Source: Camarhynchus parvulus
Taxonomy: Eukaryota > Chordata > Aves > Passeriformes > Thraupidae
NCBI RefSeq assembly: GCF_901933205.1
Contig: NC_044585.1
Location: forward strand, 7,626,001 to 7,690,000
Length of the DNA stretch: 64,000 nt
Direction of reading: 5' to 3'
The notes beneath the pieces are model-generated. The model saw nothing but the letters and a program-made list of their open reading frames with translations. It did no database searches and was not told the origin of the DNA. The translations under genes and the position numbers were made by a program. Positions 12,862-28,200 of the stretch are shown piece by piece. Within the stretch, counting starts at the first letter, position 1, and each line of letters opens with the position of its first letter.

Positions 12862-13914
12862 TAACAAAAATAAAGGTTACACCATACGGTCTCCTCCTTT
12901 TCACCTCTGCTCCATCAAGATGTACAACTCCAATTAAAGCTGCATTGCTCAGGCTTTGTAGATTTGCCTCCTCCTTGCCTGCCCTTGGAAGCAGAGCCTG
13001 CCTTTACAGCAGAGCACATGGAAACAACTCCCTGCCCAGCTGTGCTGAGCTGGACAAAGAGCACAGCAAGCCCGGCTTTGGCCGTGCCCACCTGCTCGGG
13101 TCGATGGCACTGGGGACTGCCCGTCCCCCTGGGCTGCTCCTGCACCCAGGGACAGCAGCAAGGTCAGGAGCCAGCAGCAGGGAGTGTGAGGGGTCTGCAC
13201 AGCCACTGCAACACAGGGAGGCCACTGCTGCTGCTGGGGATTTGGTTAACTGAATTAACAAATGAAAGGAAACACCCTGAAACAAAATTTAAAAACTCAG
13301 ATTCCCTTTTACTGAGAGCTGTCTAAAAATGTGAGGTCACATTGAAGGAACAAGGGCATTCCTGAAGCAAGCAAAAGTGAGTATATATGCTTGACTAATT
13401 ATTAAAGCTCCTTCAGAAGCTACACTTCCTCACACAAAGTGAGTTCTTCCTCCTTCTGTGGTGGCTCTGCCCCAAACCACAGCCTTACTCTCTCACTGGC
13501 AAAGCAACAATAGAATTAACTATTCTGTATTTCCCTCAAACAGAAGAGGTTGGATGCAACTTACTTAAATGAACTTAATTAATGATCTTCTAATTAACTG
13601 CTGTTTAACAGTTGATATCATTATTAGATCGTCTTCCATCCATAAGTTTACAGTAGAGGCACTGGAAAGCACCCACAGAAACAGCAGCCAGATGGAGACT
13701 GAGGAGCAGCTGTCTTGAGTAGTTATTCAGTCTGTTACCTGAAACAATTGTTATTAAATGCCTTCACACATTCACACAGGAAAATTCCTAAATTGCAAAG
13801 GATCAGAAGAATTTCAGATGCTGAGTTGCCAAGCTGACCCTCACACTAACCAAAGACTTCTCTGCTTCAGGGAACAAAGCTGGTGAAGCTGCTCAACTCA
13901 AGAAAACTACCCTC

Positions 13915-13926
13915 TTTTTTTTTTTT
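13915..13926. repeat. Poly-T run (12 bases)
   Basis: Twelve uninterrupted T residues, closely followed by a second T-run (GGTTTTTTTCAG near 13.94 kb). A simple repeat. Confidence 0.93.
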
Positions 13927-16194
13927 AATCAAATCAGGTTTTTTTCAGATTACAAAGCAGCAGTCAGTACTATCACAGTGAATAATGACTTCTTAAAAAT
14001 TCAATAGAAGCCGCCCAACTACTCACTCACCACTTTACACTACAGTTCTGGTCAATCCAAGCTTCTAATCTTGACATGTGACTGCTCCTTCTAAAAGCTC
14101 AAGCTCATCAGATATAAATTAACCTGGAAAATGGAATTATGCTGTAAAGGGCTCTGCTCTTTCCCTCTACTTTTTACAAGATCTAAGAATAAAACACTTG
14201 GGGTCTATAATCTGCTGCTGACAACACTTGATTTTGCTGAGCTGTACAGTCTGGAACAAGCAACATTCATTTCACCCTAAGAGACAGAGGTGGATTTTAA
14301 TCAGTATTATCCAAATTGCTGCAGCCTGAGCTCCTCCTCGGATGACTAGGAATGCTTTCCATCTACAAGAGCTTTCCTATTGATTAGCTGTTGTTTGGGT
14401 TTTCTTTGTGGAAATCTTTAAAAAAAGCTATTCATCTATTTTATCAATACTACTGACAACTTCATTGTCAAGTAAAATAACATTAAAGCCCTTAAATTAC
14501 TTTTTTTAACTTCTTTAAACTATTACCATATCAATCTGAACTGTCCTTATGGATTACCTATGCATGCTGTTGTTACCAAGCCAGGTTAAATTTAGCTCTA
14601 ATGTAATGCACTTACTTCTCAGAGAACTCATAAACACAAACCCCCCTTGATAAGCAAGCAATAAAACCCTGTCCTTTATTGCCACCAAGGTAATTCCAAC
14701 TTTAATATATCTATTATTTCAGTACTAAGATTATTTTCCTGCAGCAAATTGAATTCTTCATGAAGGAAATAAAAGAAAATGCATGAGAAATGCTGAAACA
14801 AAACTCAAGGTTCCGTGAGAGACTAGAGAACAGAAAATTTCAGAGAAATTGAAATTAGTACTGATATTACAAGAAAGAATAACTCAGAATAACATTACTT
14901 CTCACAGTGTTGCTGGGATAATTTGAAGAATGTCAAGACTAAGCATTTTTATACTGCACTTCATCTGAGACTACCAGAGAAGAGGCATTAAACAGTTCCC
15001 TTCCACACTGCCTCAAGGACAGAATTCCCAGCCTCCAGCAAACCAACCTGCAGCAGGCAAATGCTGCAAGTGGAACCTGAGATCTTATTTCTGACTCACA
15101 TTCCTCACTGCTGCAAAATCCTTCTTTTTCCACAGCCTGGATCTGATCTGCAAATTACTCTTTTCCTAACATGCAAAAAAAAAATTGGGAATGGGTTGAA
15201 AGATCATGGATAGTCCTGAGAATTTACTCAATTTTAGCAAAGATTCAGAAGGCAAGTCAACCATCTGCTCTATGTTAGAACAGCTGAGACTCAGAACTCT
15301 TGCTCTCCTTTGTGATCTTAACTCCACAGGCTCCAGAAATGTTTTCATTAACACCAATTTTGTATTCAGAGAGTCAGACACTACCATCATCATCCTAAAC
15401 CCCTGCTCAGTGCTTTGCACCACACAACAGTTTTTAATCAATACTAATATGACTCAAAACTGACAGAGGATTTGGAAATGTGAGCAGAATCTCCCATCAG
15501 AACATGAGTGTACTGCCATTGAGCAGTTCAAGCTTCTCCTTCAGGTGCAGACCTGCCATAAGCAATTAGAAGAGCTGGCACTGTTATTTTCATGCTCCAG
15601 TCAAATAACTGGAATGTTTCTCAGTAAAAACAAGGACTGAAAACCGAACTGGGATCTCTAGAGTACAGCACAGAGTTGTGTACACCAACTACCACCCCAA
15701 CAAAACCAAGTAAGTTGGAAAATAAGGTAAATAACAAGATAAAAAAACTTTCATCTTCCACCATCTCACCAAACTGAAATCAAAACATGCTGGCTGCACC
15801 CACGCAACAGAGAAACTGAAGGGAAAGGCAGGACCAGAACCATTTCCTTCCTACCTCCCACCTTCAGCTGCCCAGGTCTGTTTTCCCTGACTGCCATGGA
15901 AATCCCACCTTGCCCAGCCAAAACTGAAGCTCCCACAGCACCAGGGGCTGTGATTATTTGGGCTGACATAACTCTGCATGGCCCCCAAGAACAGGGAAAG
16001 TTTGTTCTTCACTGCAGTGAGAACAAGAAACGGTGGAAGTCACGAAGATGAGCAAAGAAAGAAGAATGTAGACGTGGAGAAGTGAAAGCTGCAGTACAGG
16101 ACAGTTAGAAAGGCAGGTTAATTATTAACCCTGAAGATTTGCCATCCACTAAATCTTTAAAAATGTTTAACTAGCAGAGCCACAGTAAGGAAAG

Positions 16195-16345
16195 TACATG
16201 GTTGGGTCTTCTTTCCATTTTGCAGAGGAGGAAACTGAGGTGAGGAATGAGTTCTTAAAGCCACAGAGAAGAGCACATGAACCTGAATAAAATGTGTCTG
16301 GCTCTAACCCTGCCTGCTAGACTGGAGTCCTCTGCTCTGGTTCAT
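16195..16345 (+). repeat. MIR-type SINE fragment (ancient, decayed)
   Basis: CCATTTTGCAGAGGAGGAAA at 16215, followed by CTGAGG, is close to the well-known MIR segment CCATTTTACAGATGAGGAAA-CTGAGG. Downstream, GAACCTG, TGTCTGGCTCTAACCC, TGCT and a final TCTGCTCT follow the order of the MIR 3' part (GAACCCAGGTCTGTCTGACTC and so on), with indels. MIR copies predate the amniote radiation and are rare in birds, so a retained copy may be under constraint. The boundaries are approximate. Confidence 0.68.
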
Positions 16346-19189
16346 CCTCTAAACCTTGATCAGGAAAGTGAGTATCAGTATCTTTCAAGCAACAACATTC
16401 TTACTTGTGCATTGAAAAGCACTTGCTACAAGGGCTAAAATAAAAAAGCTGACCTTTGACATTTCTGAAAGCTCACTAAAAGGCAATAGGAAGCAAAATT
16501 GTATCGTGCACCAATAAACCGTAAATTATTTTATGATATGAGAGGTTACTTAATCTGAAACTATAACTATTAAGGAGAGTGATAAGAGATAAGGAAGGTA
16601 AAGACTCAGGGACTTTTCAGCCTCGTATCTTACCATTTCTGGTGTATTATTAACCAGCTTGATTCACAATATCCCAGTTACTTTGTGATCTTTCCACAGT
16701 TGAAAACTATTACCAAATGTGAAGTATCCAGAACTTTGTTCAGTTGTGCTACTAAAACAATACAGTCTTGCTTTTGATCATGCATTCAAGCCACAGTAGC
16801 ACCAACACAGAGAGCTGTAAATCCTGTAGGTTTTTTTTTCCTTAAGCCTGTGTAAACTTTGTTTTGATTTTACTCTGAAAAGGACAGTATGAACACTTAC
16901 TGCTCCTCTCCAGTCAACACACTTTTTAATCCACTTTGCAAAGATTAGAAAACTGCTCTCTAACATATTGCTTTGACATCTTTCTAACCAATTACACAAA
17001 GTTTTCCAGCAGGCATTGATTTATGTTAGATGTCCACAAGAATACTCACATTAATAAAGCTGATTGTGTCTCTCACCACAGAAATTATTTAATGACAGAA
17101 ACACCATGGTGCACATTCACCTGCACCCAAAGGAAATCAATTTACCAGCTGAACCACCCACCTGCTGTTAAATCTTTTATTTAGCTTGCATTGTTATTGA
17201 TTTTAATTGAAAAAAATCACGATTTGTCATAGCTTGTACTGCCTGAAAACTAAAAACTCTTGAATGTGCTGTTAAAACTGCAGGTTGTCTTGTCTGCAGT
17301 GGAAGAGGATTGCTCAACTCACAAACCTGCAATCACACTGCACCTATGATTGTTATAGCTGCTGTAAACCATTGTGGTGGGATAAGGCAGCTCCAAGCAG
17401 AATACTGGGGCTTGGAGAGAGAGAAAGATGTATTACTTTATTAAATGCAAGTCATCCTCCTCCCCTCTAAATCCTCTATCTGGCCAAGAATTATTCCTAT
17501 CAAAAATCTCTCCACTTCAAGAGGGTAATGAGTGTAAAATACTGGTACCCACTACAGCCTTATGGAGGTAATTTTACAGGGACTTCAACACAACACAAAC
17601 CTACAGAGACCAGCAATGTGGGATCTTCTGCAGGCCACTGCTGCTCCTGCACCTCAGCAAAGGCGATGGTGACATCAGGAGACTGGTATGGCTAAAAAAA
17701 AACCCCAAAACACAGAAGAAAAAGGCAAAACCAAAAGTAAACCACTGAGAGAAACCCCAGTTGACTGTGATCCTGACCCACAGCTGGCACTAGGGAGAAG
17801 CCAGGTGGGAAGAGGCAGCAGGACCAGCTCAGTGCCTAAACAATGCCTTGCTCCAGAACTGTGGGCAATGAATGCCCCCCATACAGCATGAAGGAGAAAA
17901 CTCTTTCTGGAGGTGGCTATTAGGTGGCTATTTTTGGCCAACAAAGCAAGAATGTAATTTTCCCTGATGCCAAGAGTGCTGTGTTAAAGAAAAAGGGCAG
18001 GCAAATAAAATACAACCCAGGCTCTGCTCTTCTAGCACAAAGCTGTCTCCAGCCATTTTACATCTGGCAGCTGCTTGGCTGATCCTCACCCATGCTGCCC
18101 AAAATTAGGTATTTCAACACACTCTTATGTTGCAAACAACATTCAAAAGCTTTTCCTTTTGTTGCAACATTGAACCAAAACAAACTTTGAAATCTCAGAA
18201 GCTGCAACAAAGCAGCTTTGTCATTCCCCCAGCCAGCTTTAATCCTCACCCTGGAGGAGCCTGATGGCAGAGCCACAGACACACTCAGGGCTGGATGAGC
18301 TTTGTTCCAGGCAGTTCCTTCACACGCTGCGCCACCAGGAGCCTCTAACACCAGGAGATGGGGGAAGCCTCAAACGCTTTGTATTTCTCAATAATACCCT
18401 GGTTTTCCCCACTGAAGGGTGGATGGGGAAAAACAACCTGTGAGGGTGGTTTTCAGGCAGCATTACACATGCAAAGGCACAAACATTTCCCACCCACAGA
18501 GCTCACCCTTAACCCCCCTGTCCTGAGCAATTCTCCCGTTTATCTTATTGCATTTCCTTCTTGAAGTGACACTGCCTGTAACATGCAGCTAATACACAGA
18601 GATGGATACATTACATTGCCTCATTAGATTGACAATAGGTATTTTATAAAAAACATTTTTAATGCAGCTGCAGAGGAGGTAGAGGGATGGGAATTGACCT
18701 GCTCTAATATTGCTGCTCCCCCAGCTACCTTTAGCACAGCAATAACCATTACATCTATTTCTCTCTCCCTCCTGGTATAAACACTAATTTAGACCCAAAA
18801 GCCTGGTCAGATCTGAGTTGCTGTTATATAACTTTTCATTTGACACACACACCCCCACCTCATTGAAGCTGGGTTTTTCCTCTTGACAACAGCCCTAGGT
18901 GCTGTGTGTGTGGGGGGAATTACAGAACACCCACCACCTTTGCTCAGCTCCAGAACCTCTGCAGGGTTTCAGAAAAACAATTCTCTGTCAGACATTTCAC
19001 CCAGCTACCAGCAGGAGAGCAGGGAGGCAGGAACCCTGAAAAGCTCTGTCAGCTCCCAGCATTTAATGCTCTCTGACAATGCCTGCCTGGAGCAAGTGGC
19101 TGTGAATAAGAGGCTATGAGACATTCTCCAGCTCGGAGAGAAACAAGGGGAAAATAGAGCTGGAAGTGTCCCTAGGCTTTCTAAAATGT

Positions 19190-19205
19190 AAAAAAAAAAA
19201 AAAAA
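19190..19205. repeat. Poly-A run (16 bases)
   Basis: Sixteen uninterrupted A residues. No retroposed sequence or target-site duplication is recognisable upstream, so it is listed as a simple repeat only. Confidence 0.95.
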
Positions 19206-22200
19206 GTCTCCAGCTTGAAAGAAGTGAAAGATGGAAATCTCCCAGCATCCTGCAGCAGCAGCCAGATGGTGTTTCTTCACTTATGGAGGCCCACAAGAGC
19301 CATCTGAGCTAGAGGGCAAAGACAAACAAGCTGCTGTAATCACACAACTCACCAGCACCTGGCAGATAATAAATGCTACCACTTAACAAAACTAGAGAAA
19401 ATAAGCTACACTGTGCTCAAGAGCCTCAGCTAAAGGGAGCTACAGGGTGCCAGCCTGGAACAGCAACTCAGGGTGGTGCTCCTCTACATCCTTTCCTGTT
19501 ATCTTGGGTAAGGAAACAACTGGGAGGTCTTCTGAAAACCACCAAAGTTAAGGATTTGGTCAGGAATCTTCTGCTTAAGAAATGTGACCAATTCAGGACA
19601 GGAAATAAATATTTACCATTTCCATAAAGCCCCTAGCTGCTTTTTGAGCCCATGTGTAATGAGTGCTATCCAGTACCAAAGCACATTAGATATCCTGCTT
19701 TTTTCATCCCACAGTAACCAGAAAAAGGAGTAAAAATGTGAGTGGAGAAGGCAAAGACTGGAAATTAAGGGTCACATAGGAGCAAGCTGGACGAGCAGAA
19801 GACAGCAACAAGGTCTTAATCCAAACCAAGCAATGTGAGGGTATAGGAGATTTGCTTCTCTTCTGTCCCTTCCATACCTTCCACCACCTCCTCACTGCAG
19901 TCTGGTTTCTTGTTCTCTAACTCTGGTTATGGGAACTCTTCCCTCTTTTTCTGTTTCTGCAGCAAAGACAAAGCCTGCATTAGAGATGACCAACCCCACG
20001 GGCTTTCCTCTGCAGCCAGAGGTTTCAGAGACAGCAGCCCTGCTCTTGCACGGGTATTCCAGGATGCTGAAGCCACATTTACACTCAGGAAAGCACAGCA
20101 GGAGGCCTGAAGGTGTGAATTTCCTAATACACTAACGTGGGTCTCCACTGACCCAGCAGCAGAACCTCTTGGGGTCAGACTCAGCTTCATCCCCTGTGCT
20201 GAGTGAATCAGAGGTTGCTCAGCCAGGACTGCCAAGAGCAGGCTGGAGCCAAGCAGTGCAGATGCTGCCACTCTGGGAGCTGGACTGCATCCACTGTCTG
20301 GTGCTCTAAGTCACTGCACAGCTGTCAGACACAACAGCCATGGCCATTACTGAGCTGGGGAAGAATGGAGCCAGATAACCACACAAAAGTGTCTGTATTT
20401 TATAATCAACTTTCAGCCATATGCTGGGATTTACTCCACAAAAGCATTCAGAGATACTCAAGTGTGGAAATACAAACTAGCAAAGTTAAGATGCTTCTTT
20501 GTGAGGCTCATTTTTCACTGAGGTTATTTACCTAGCTAAGCACACAGACAGCAAAATGATGCTGAAACTTCACCTAACTCCATTCTCAACAGGGAAGTAA
20601 ATAACTTGAACTAAGGATGAACTCATGCCTAGTTGATTTAGAAGGTTATTAATTTATTGATCTCTAGTTCAGCTTCTCCAAAACTAAGATTAAAACCTTT
20701 GTCCAAAGAGGGGTTCTGGGCCATGCACTGGGATGCTGGGAACAGGAGTGGAGACATAGCCCATATGTGATTAAAATGTGGGTTTCTTTCATTAAAACAT
20801 CAGCTTGTAAGCACTAAATGTTGCATGTTACCTCTATTCATCAGTCATGCCAAATCCAGAGAACACACAACACCAGTTGTAAGGCTTTATACTTTTTATT
20901 CATGCTGATGTAAAGAAATCCACAGCATCCCCTCAGTGTCCCTCACTTGTGCAGCACATTTGCCTTTTTTAGTAGAAATTGTTTCCCTTGTTAGACACTG
21001 CTAGAAACAGCCCTGTGTTTTATGCCCCTGATTCAGGGGTACATTTCCTCTGGATTTCTGTATGCTCACAACTGGCAGCAACTACAGATTACTGCAAGCA
21101 TTCTCCTCTTCACCAATGCTTAAATGCAGAATAAACCTAGACACCATTCCTCAAAAGAAAAGCCTTTCCTTTTTTGCCTCCCTAGAACTCTCTACCCCCT
21201 CCCTGTTTTAAAGACCCACAGCTGAATTTGGGCACAGCCTTACCCTGGCCTGGGCATGGCAGCACTGGAGCTTTCCTTAAAAATAAACAAACAACAATGT
21301 AAAACCCACTGTGGAAGGGTGGAAGATTGCAGGTAACTGCCAGCTGAAGAGCAATGCGCTTATTTATTCCAGTTCAACACAAATCCAGCAGAAGCTTAGG
21401 GACAAGACAGTTGAGACAAAATGTCTCTGCATACATTTGAAAAACCTTATGAACTCTCTTTCCTTCTATGCAATCAGACTAATTACACTTGTGTAGAAGT
21501 CTAATTACACCTCTGCATTAGCTACCAGTGAAGTATTTCTCGGGTTGTTTCTGAGCAGCCTACAGTTAAACCAGCCTCATCCATTAACTGACACTTTGTG
21601 TGTGCAGTCTCACTGCTCCAATTATGTACCTTGAGTCAGCCCCTGAAAATCCTCCTTGCTGCCAAAGATATCCTGGTGAAAAATGAAGGACGTTGGAGGT
21701 GGCTTGAAAAATACTCCCAGCATTAAAAACAAATGCTGTTATGCAAAGCCCTGCATTTTATTTAAATTTGTGCTGCTTGAGATGCAAACAAGATTCATTT
21801 CACTACATGGCTGTGCTATCCATTTATTAACTATTCTGCATAAAATCCATTTCTAAATGATTTCACCAAAGTTCATAAGCCATTTTAAAACTCAGAAACT
21901 GATGAAAAAGGAAATGATCCAGCAGCCACAAGCCTTGAACTAAAAGCCTGATGGAAATAATTTTATTTCTTAATTTAAACAGCATACGAAATTGGATTCA
22001 ATCCCAAAATCATTGCATGCTCATTTTAATTAAAACTTATGAAGGTTATAGCAAGTGGTTATACTTTCAGAAGGAAGAAACTGAGTTTACTGCTGTAGTA
22101 GCCTATGACTAATAACAAGTGAGGCACACAGAACTAAGTCTCCACATTTTTACTTTGGTGATACACACTTTGATAGCCAAACCCTGGCATTAACAAGCAC

Positions 22201-25200
22201 TGTGACTTCAGCTGGTGATAGCTAAGCTACCTCCTCTATTTTCTAGCATCAGTAGCTCAATGTAAACAAGAAAACCCCCCGAAACAGGCTGCAGTTTGCT
22301 CAGTGTCATCAGCTCCCACCTCTTACAGGGGATTCTGATACACCACCTATAAACAGCACTGACAGCAATGGGTGTTGCAGGGTGGATGAATTATTTTTTT
22401 ACACATTTGTTTACTTATTATCAATACCCCCACTCTATTCAAGCAGGTTCCTGAGCCAAGCAGAGAACAGATGTTGTCACATGCTCCAACACCCAGCCTC
22501 TAAGGACATGCTTACGGGAGCAAGTGATTCTCCAAGCTCTTCCCAGAGTGCTATGAGGGGAAAGCCACATTCCTCACAGAACTCAATGGGGCACTCAAAC
22601 CACTTGAGCCAGAAGAGACACATTTGTGCCTTGCCTAGGCAAGCAGGAGAGCTGGATGGTGCCTCTGCAGAGCTGTGTGCCCTGTAAATCCAGAAGGATG
22701 GCTCTGAAGTCAGCTCACTGCTCACACAGCGCCATCCTCCCAAAGGCTTTGTGTCTCCTGCATCCCTCCTGGCCACTGAACTCCAGCACCAGCCTGTCCA
22801 ACCAGCACACCTTGTATTTCCTTAGCCACAGTGGTTTTGGAACACATTCTGCTTCCCTGTACCAACACCTCTCTTTTCATTCCACGCAGGTGAGCACTCA
22901 CCCAGCACTGCCCTGCACACCCTTGGCCCCAGGACACCAGTGCCATTTACTGTCCCTGTCACTGCAGGGCCCCAGCACCCCTCCTTCAGCCAGTGCTGCT
23001 AACCACATCTCAGAGGCTGATAAGGAAGGGAGTTTTTTAGGAGTTTGTGGTCAAACCAATCAGTGTTGAGGTTTTAATATTAGCACCTAGTATGGCTACT
23101 GAAGACATAAATATGTTTTTAAGAACACAGGGGGTTAAAATATGACCACCAAGCTGAACAGCTTCTGTTCACTCTCAACACCTCCCCAGTCCCCATAACC
23201 CGTGTTTTTCAGCATGAACTCGTTCATGTTGCAAAAACCCAAATTATACCATCACCCAGTATTTGTCTTGGAAAAGACCCACAGTCACAAAGGGATGCAT
23301 TTATTCCAGTGCATTTGTGCTTACAGAACAGGAGGTTGCCACAATGCTAATTCCCTCTCTCAAAGAAATTAATGGCAAGTGAAACAGCACAATGCTGAAC
23401 TTCTGTGCTGTTCACTGAGCTGCAGCTCAGGAGGAAAGACACATCAGCCAAAAAGCAACAGAAGACTCAGCCATGAGCCCCTTTTTAAGCAAGTATTCTG
23501 TATGCAAATCAAATCCAACTGAAGATATCACTACAATGTTAATGAAACCCTGAGCACTGAAAAAATAAGTGTCAAGGGAGCGTAAATGCACATTTTGAAA
23601 CCACAGTGTGCTATTACAGAAAACATCTTATGACTACCACGGTCACCTTCGCCCAACAGACTTTGCATAGCACAGAAACATTTGCCATCTGCAGTATTAC
23701 TGAACAGGCATGTTCTCATTGCTCTATTAAAAAAACCTGAAGCTTTCCTTGCCTGGGTCAATAAGACAGCTGTTAAAAATCATATCATGCTTTCAGAAAT
23801 AGACAGAGATCCTTTCAAGACCTGGTTTCTTCAAGTAACTTTGATTCATCTGTGAATGAGCAGCTGGCTGTAGGCCAGAACCAGTGCTGCCAGTTCCCTT
23901 TTGCAGAACATTCCATTTGTATCTGGACCTGAGAGGAGCAGATTTAAAGATGATCTTGAGCCTACATTAGCACTTCACTACATGCACCATCAATAATCCC
24001 ACTGCAATTGCCATCTGAAAGGTAAACAGTAGAGTAACTTCTGCAGAAATTCAGTGCTACACAAAAAGCTTCAATGGACAGGATTGCTGATGCAGTGCCA
24101 GAAACAGAGGGACTTTCCTTTAACTCTTGGTTTGACTTAACATCCACCAAAGGCTCCACTTGTGTCAACTCTGAAGAGTGCAGGGTCATGCACCCGCCTC
24201 AAAATGCAAAAAGAGAGCCTCTCATGAGGTACTGACAGCTTCCTCCCACCCTGGCCATGCTGAGTGACTGTATCTGAAACTTTCAGAGTCAATGTAATGG
24301 ATAATCAAATCCCAGAAATGATACAAAATCCTTGTGTAACCCAGGACCTCTGTGATATAAGACGAAGATTATAAAAAGATCAAAGTCAGGGAAATGATTA
24401 GGGTAAAATATAGAAAACAATTGTTTGCAAACTGCTTCAGCTAATGTGTTTGAGGCTTTCCAGCGACTGAATAGGTGACAATAATGCTCCTTCTACAGCT
24501 AGTTTTGCACCCTCCTATGCTTCATAACCTGCTTTCTTTATCAAATGTCCTAAGCAGTGCTTTTCCACCTTACTAACAGTGCAACCTACCTTGTAAAATC
24601 CCTCAGAGAATAAGGACCAGCATTTGAGTAGTTTCTTCATTTCTAATGCAGCACAAAATGATCCAAAACAAACAGCAGTAAATTTGCATTTCAGCATGAC
24701 AGCAGTGATCTCAAGAGCAGTGCCACAGAGCATGAACAAGTAGGTTTGTTTTCTGGTTTGGACAAGCATCGTAAATCACCTCTGCAAAATGATGACTTTA
24801 CAGGAACTTTGCTTTTAGGACAAAATCTCCATAAAATGTGCAACCTGGGTACAAATGCCAAGTGGGAACCTGCAGAATTCTTTCCTCTCTTCCCTGCTTG
24901 ACCTCATTATCTGCTCAGAGCCCACTTAGCAGCTCAGTCTAACCACTGAAACCTCACAAATTAATAGCACTTACAAGAGTGCATGAACCATAAGTCACCT
25001 GGGGCAACCTTCCAACAAAAAGGAGCTGCCACAAAGTCTCACAGCACAGCCTGAAATGAGGTTATTCTAACAGCAAGGAAAAAAAACCCTCTCAGAAAGC
25101 TTTTCCCGATTCTTACCAGCACCAATTTAAAATAAAGTTATTCACATTAAAATTAAGTGAGAAAACAAGGCTGGTTTGGCATACTAATAGCCTTCCTGAG

Positions 25201-28200
25201 CCCAGTGTTTCTGTTCAATAATCAGCAGCTTTAGAAGGGTTTAAGCATCTTGTTTTAACACTGCCCTGACAGTGAGGATCTGCCTGAGATGGTGCTTAAG
25301 CACTTCACCAGTGTGGGATAGGTCCATGGCACAGCTTTCCCCTGTGCAGAGCAAAGCTCTGCAAATCACAACTCTGCTAATCCTTCAGTGCTTGCAAATA
25401 CCAGTTCAACCAGCAGGAAACCAAATCCCCAGCTGGACTGGTTCTCACTTCACACTCAACAACAAACAAGGCCCCAGAGCCAGGCCAGGGCAATGAGCAG
25501 AAGATGCTCACCAATACAGGTATCAATAGGTAAAATATTATTCCAGAAACACCTAGCTCAGTTTGTGCACAGAAAATAACTCAGGCTAAGTTTCTTAATT
25601 GGTTTTACACTCAACTTTGCGTTACATTTGCTGCTTTCTTCATTGCACTTGGCAGGATCCTTTGGGTAAGTGATGATAATTCCCCCAGTACAAGAGCTTC
25701 CTATGCACGTCACAACCCCAGGACACTCCCTCAAACTCCTGTTCCACTGACACTGGACTGCAAGGCTTCATCCAGAGTAGGGGTGGAACACCTCTGTGTT
25801 CATTTCTCAAAGTGCTTGAGAAAGGAGAACCCAAGGAGCAGAAGCAGGAGCAGGATGAGCTACAAGCAGTCATGAGGGGGTCAGGAGAGCAGAGACAGAG
25901 CAGTGCCTGCAAACAGAGGTGCAGCTGAGCAGAAGGAGACCTACAGTGCGCCTTGCAAAACCTTTGTATCTGCTCATCTTTGGAAGTCCAAACCAAACTC
26001 ACAGCTTTCAGGATACTATCTCACTGTCTCCATGTCAAACAAAGCAACCAAACATTTCCATCTCCTTTCCCTCTGCCTCCCCATCTTCATGTTTTGCTGC
26101 AGACCAATGGACATGAGCTGGGGTGACAACGCACATGCTGGTATTCAGAGTGCTCTATCACAAGCAGAATCGGTTATTTCACTGTAAGAGGAAATTCCTA
26201 AAATTTAACTTCCTCATAAAGTTTATTTTTAATGACCAAACACTATCAAACATCATGTACACATGTACACAGCAGGACTTCTCATTAGGAAAAAAAAAAT
26301 CTTTAAAAAGAATCATGATCAAAATAATGAAGACTGCTGCATGAATTTTTATTTCCCTTCCTAAAGCACTGCTGAAATATGAAAAAAGCTCAAGCTTTTT
26401 AAAAAACAAACAAACCAGACACACCGAGAGTACATGGCATTCCTTTCTATCAGGATGGCCTCATTTCATCAAAAGATGGAAAGATGAAAAGCACTGGAAG
26501 GAAGAGACAAGAAAGTCTGACCTCAGCAAGTGCACAGCCTGCAGCTCAGGCTGCCCTCACCTCTCCAGCAAGGGGCAGAGAAAGCAGCACATCCTGCCTG
26601 AGCTTTCAGGGATTTTAGAACTTCTTTGAGGAGGAATTCCATGCTGAAATACTGACAAAAGAGCAACCAAGTGTGGCTTTTTAATCTGTTTCTTTCTACA
26701 CTGAGACATGCAGAAGTACAGGAGTGAGGTGCAGAGATGAGAAACACCAGTGGCTCAGCTGCCTTCAGGGACTGCTTATGCAGAGAGAGTTTTGCTTGTT
26801 ATACTTAGAAATCACCAACATGGGGAACAATAGCAAAGGAACACTCTGCCTCACATACAGCTCCCCATCTTGCTAATGAGACAAATTAACAAGGAGTCAT
26901 TTCACAGATCTCATTCCACGACCCATGCTGAGACTGCAAGGCAGTTCCCTCAGCTGGGCCTGCTTTCATTTGCTGACTAAACACATACCCCAAACCACTG
27001 GATCAATCCTTGAGATGTCCCCCCTTTCACTGAGGTGTGAAGAAGGCAATGTGCTGCTTCTCCAGAGGAGAAGACCCTGTGCATGTCCCCCTCCCTGGCT
27101 GCACACCTTCACTGGGATCAGAAACACTCCCTGTCCCTTTTCAGGGAACTCCAGGGTGGACTGAGAAACCAAATCCTGCCCTGGTCCAGACCCCTCAGCA
27201 GCCTCTGACCTGGTTTGTGCCATGGTTTATACCATGCCATCACCACCTGGCACTCTCCCCAAGCACACCAATTAACCCTGATTGAGGCACTGAGCTGCTA
27301 CAGCTCTGCTCTGCTGGGAGGGACAGGAGCTGGGCACGAGGCTGGCACTGCCCCAGGCACTGCCAGCCACTACTTCTCCCCTCTGGAGGTGGAACTGGCT
27401 CATGCCTTGCATGCACAACACGGAGCACCCAGAGTTCCCAGAGTGCAAGAGGAAGGGCAGCGAGGTGCTGGGACACCATTCCTGAGGAGCTGTCAGCAGC
27501 AGGTGCCTTTTCACAGAAGCCCAGCATATGTCTCTCCATTACAAGACAATGATATCCTGGGGCTGAACTGAGCACCAAATCCCTCTGAAAACATCACTGC
27601 CACTCTTACAAATGCACCAAATATTGCTTAGAAATAAGCATTGTATTATTACAGTATGGGACCTTTCCTTTTTTTTTTTTCCTAATCTCAGTTTTCTGAT
27701 GGCTATTCATTACCTGGAAAGAGGAACATCAATCTGTAAGTTCTATGTTAGAACTGTGCATGGAAAAGCAGGAAGAAACTGGAGTGGATTAAAAAGTAAC
27801 TATTACAAAGTCACTTAAATTCCCCACTTCTGGAGAAACCAATTAGAAAAATCCTGCATTCGTGGCATTTGAATTTGCATTTTGTCTGCAGCACATTTCT
27901 CCATTCCTACAGCTCCTGAAAGGACACTCCTGAAAGTCTGGATCCAAAAGTTGGTGACAGGATGAAGTGCCAAAACAGACCAACAAACACCCAATAACTA
28001 AGAAACCAAATACCATTAGGAGCATATGTATTGTGTAAATACCTCCTGTACAATCCACGTTTTGCCCAAGCACATCTTGCCAAGCACACACCACACTCTA
28101 ACAGGCAATATAACATTTACCTGGTGGTAGGTTTCAGAGGTAACAGCTCTACACCAAACAGAGGCATCTCACATAGTTTAAAACCACCATTTCTTGCTGT

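Noticed and set aside
26565..26579. CTCF-like CCAGCAAGGGGCAGA on the plus strand
   Set aside because: Two mismatches to the core, one at the nearly invariant G; expected several times by chance.
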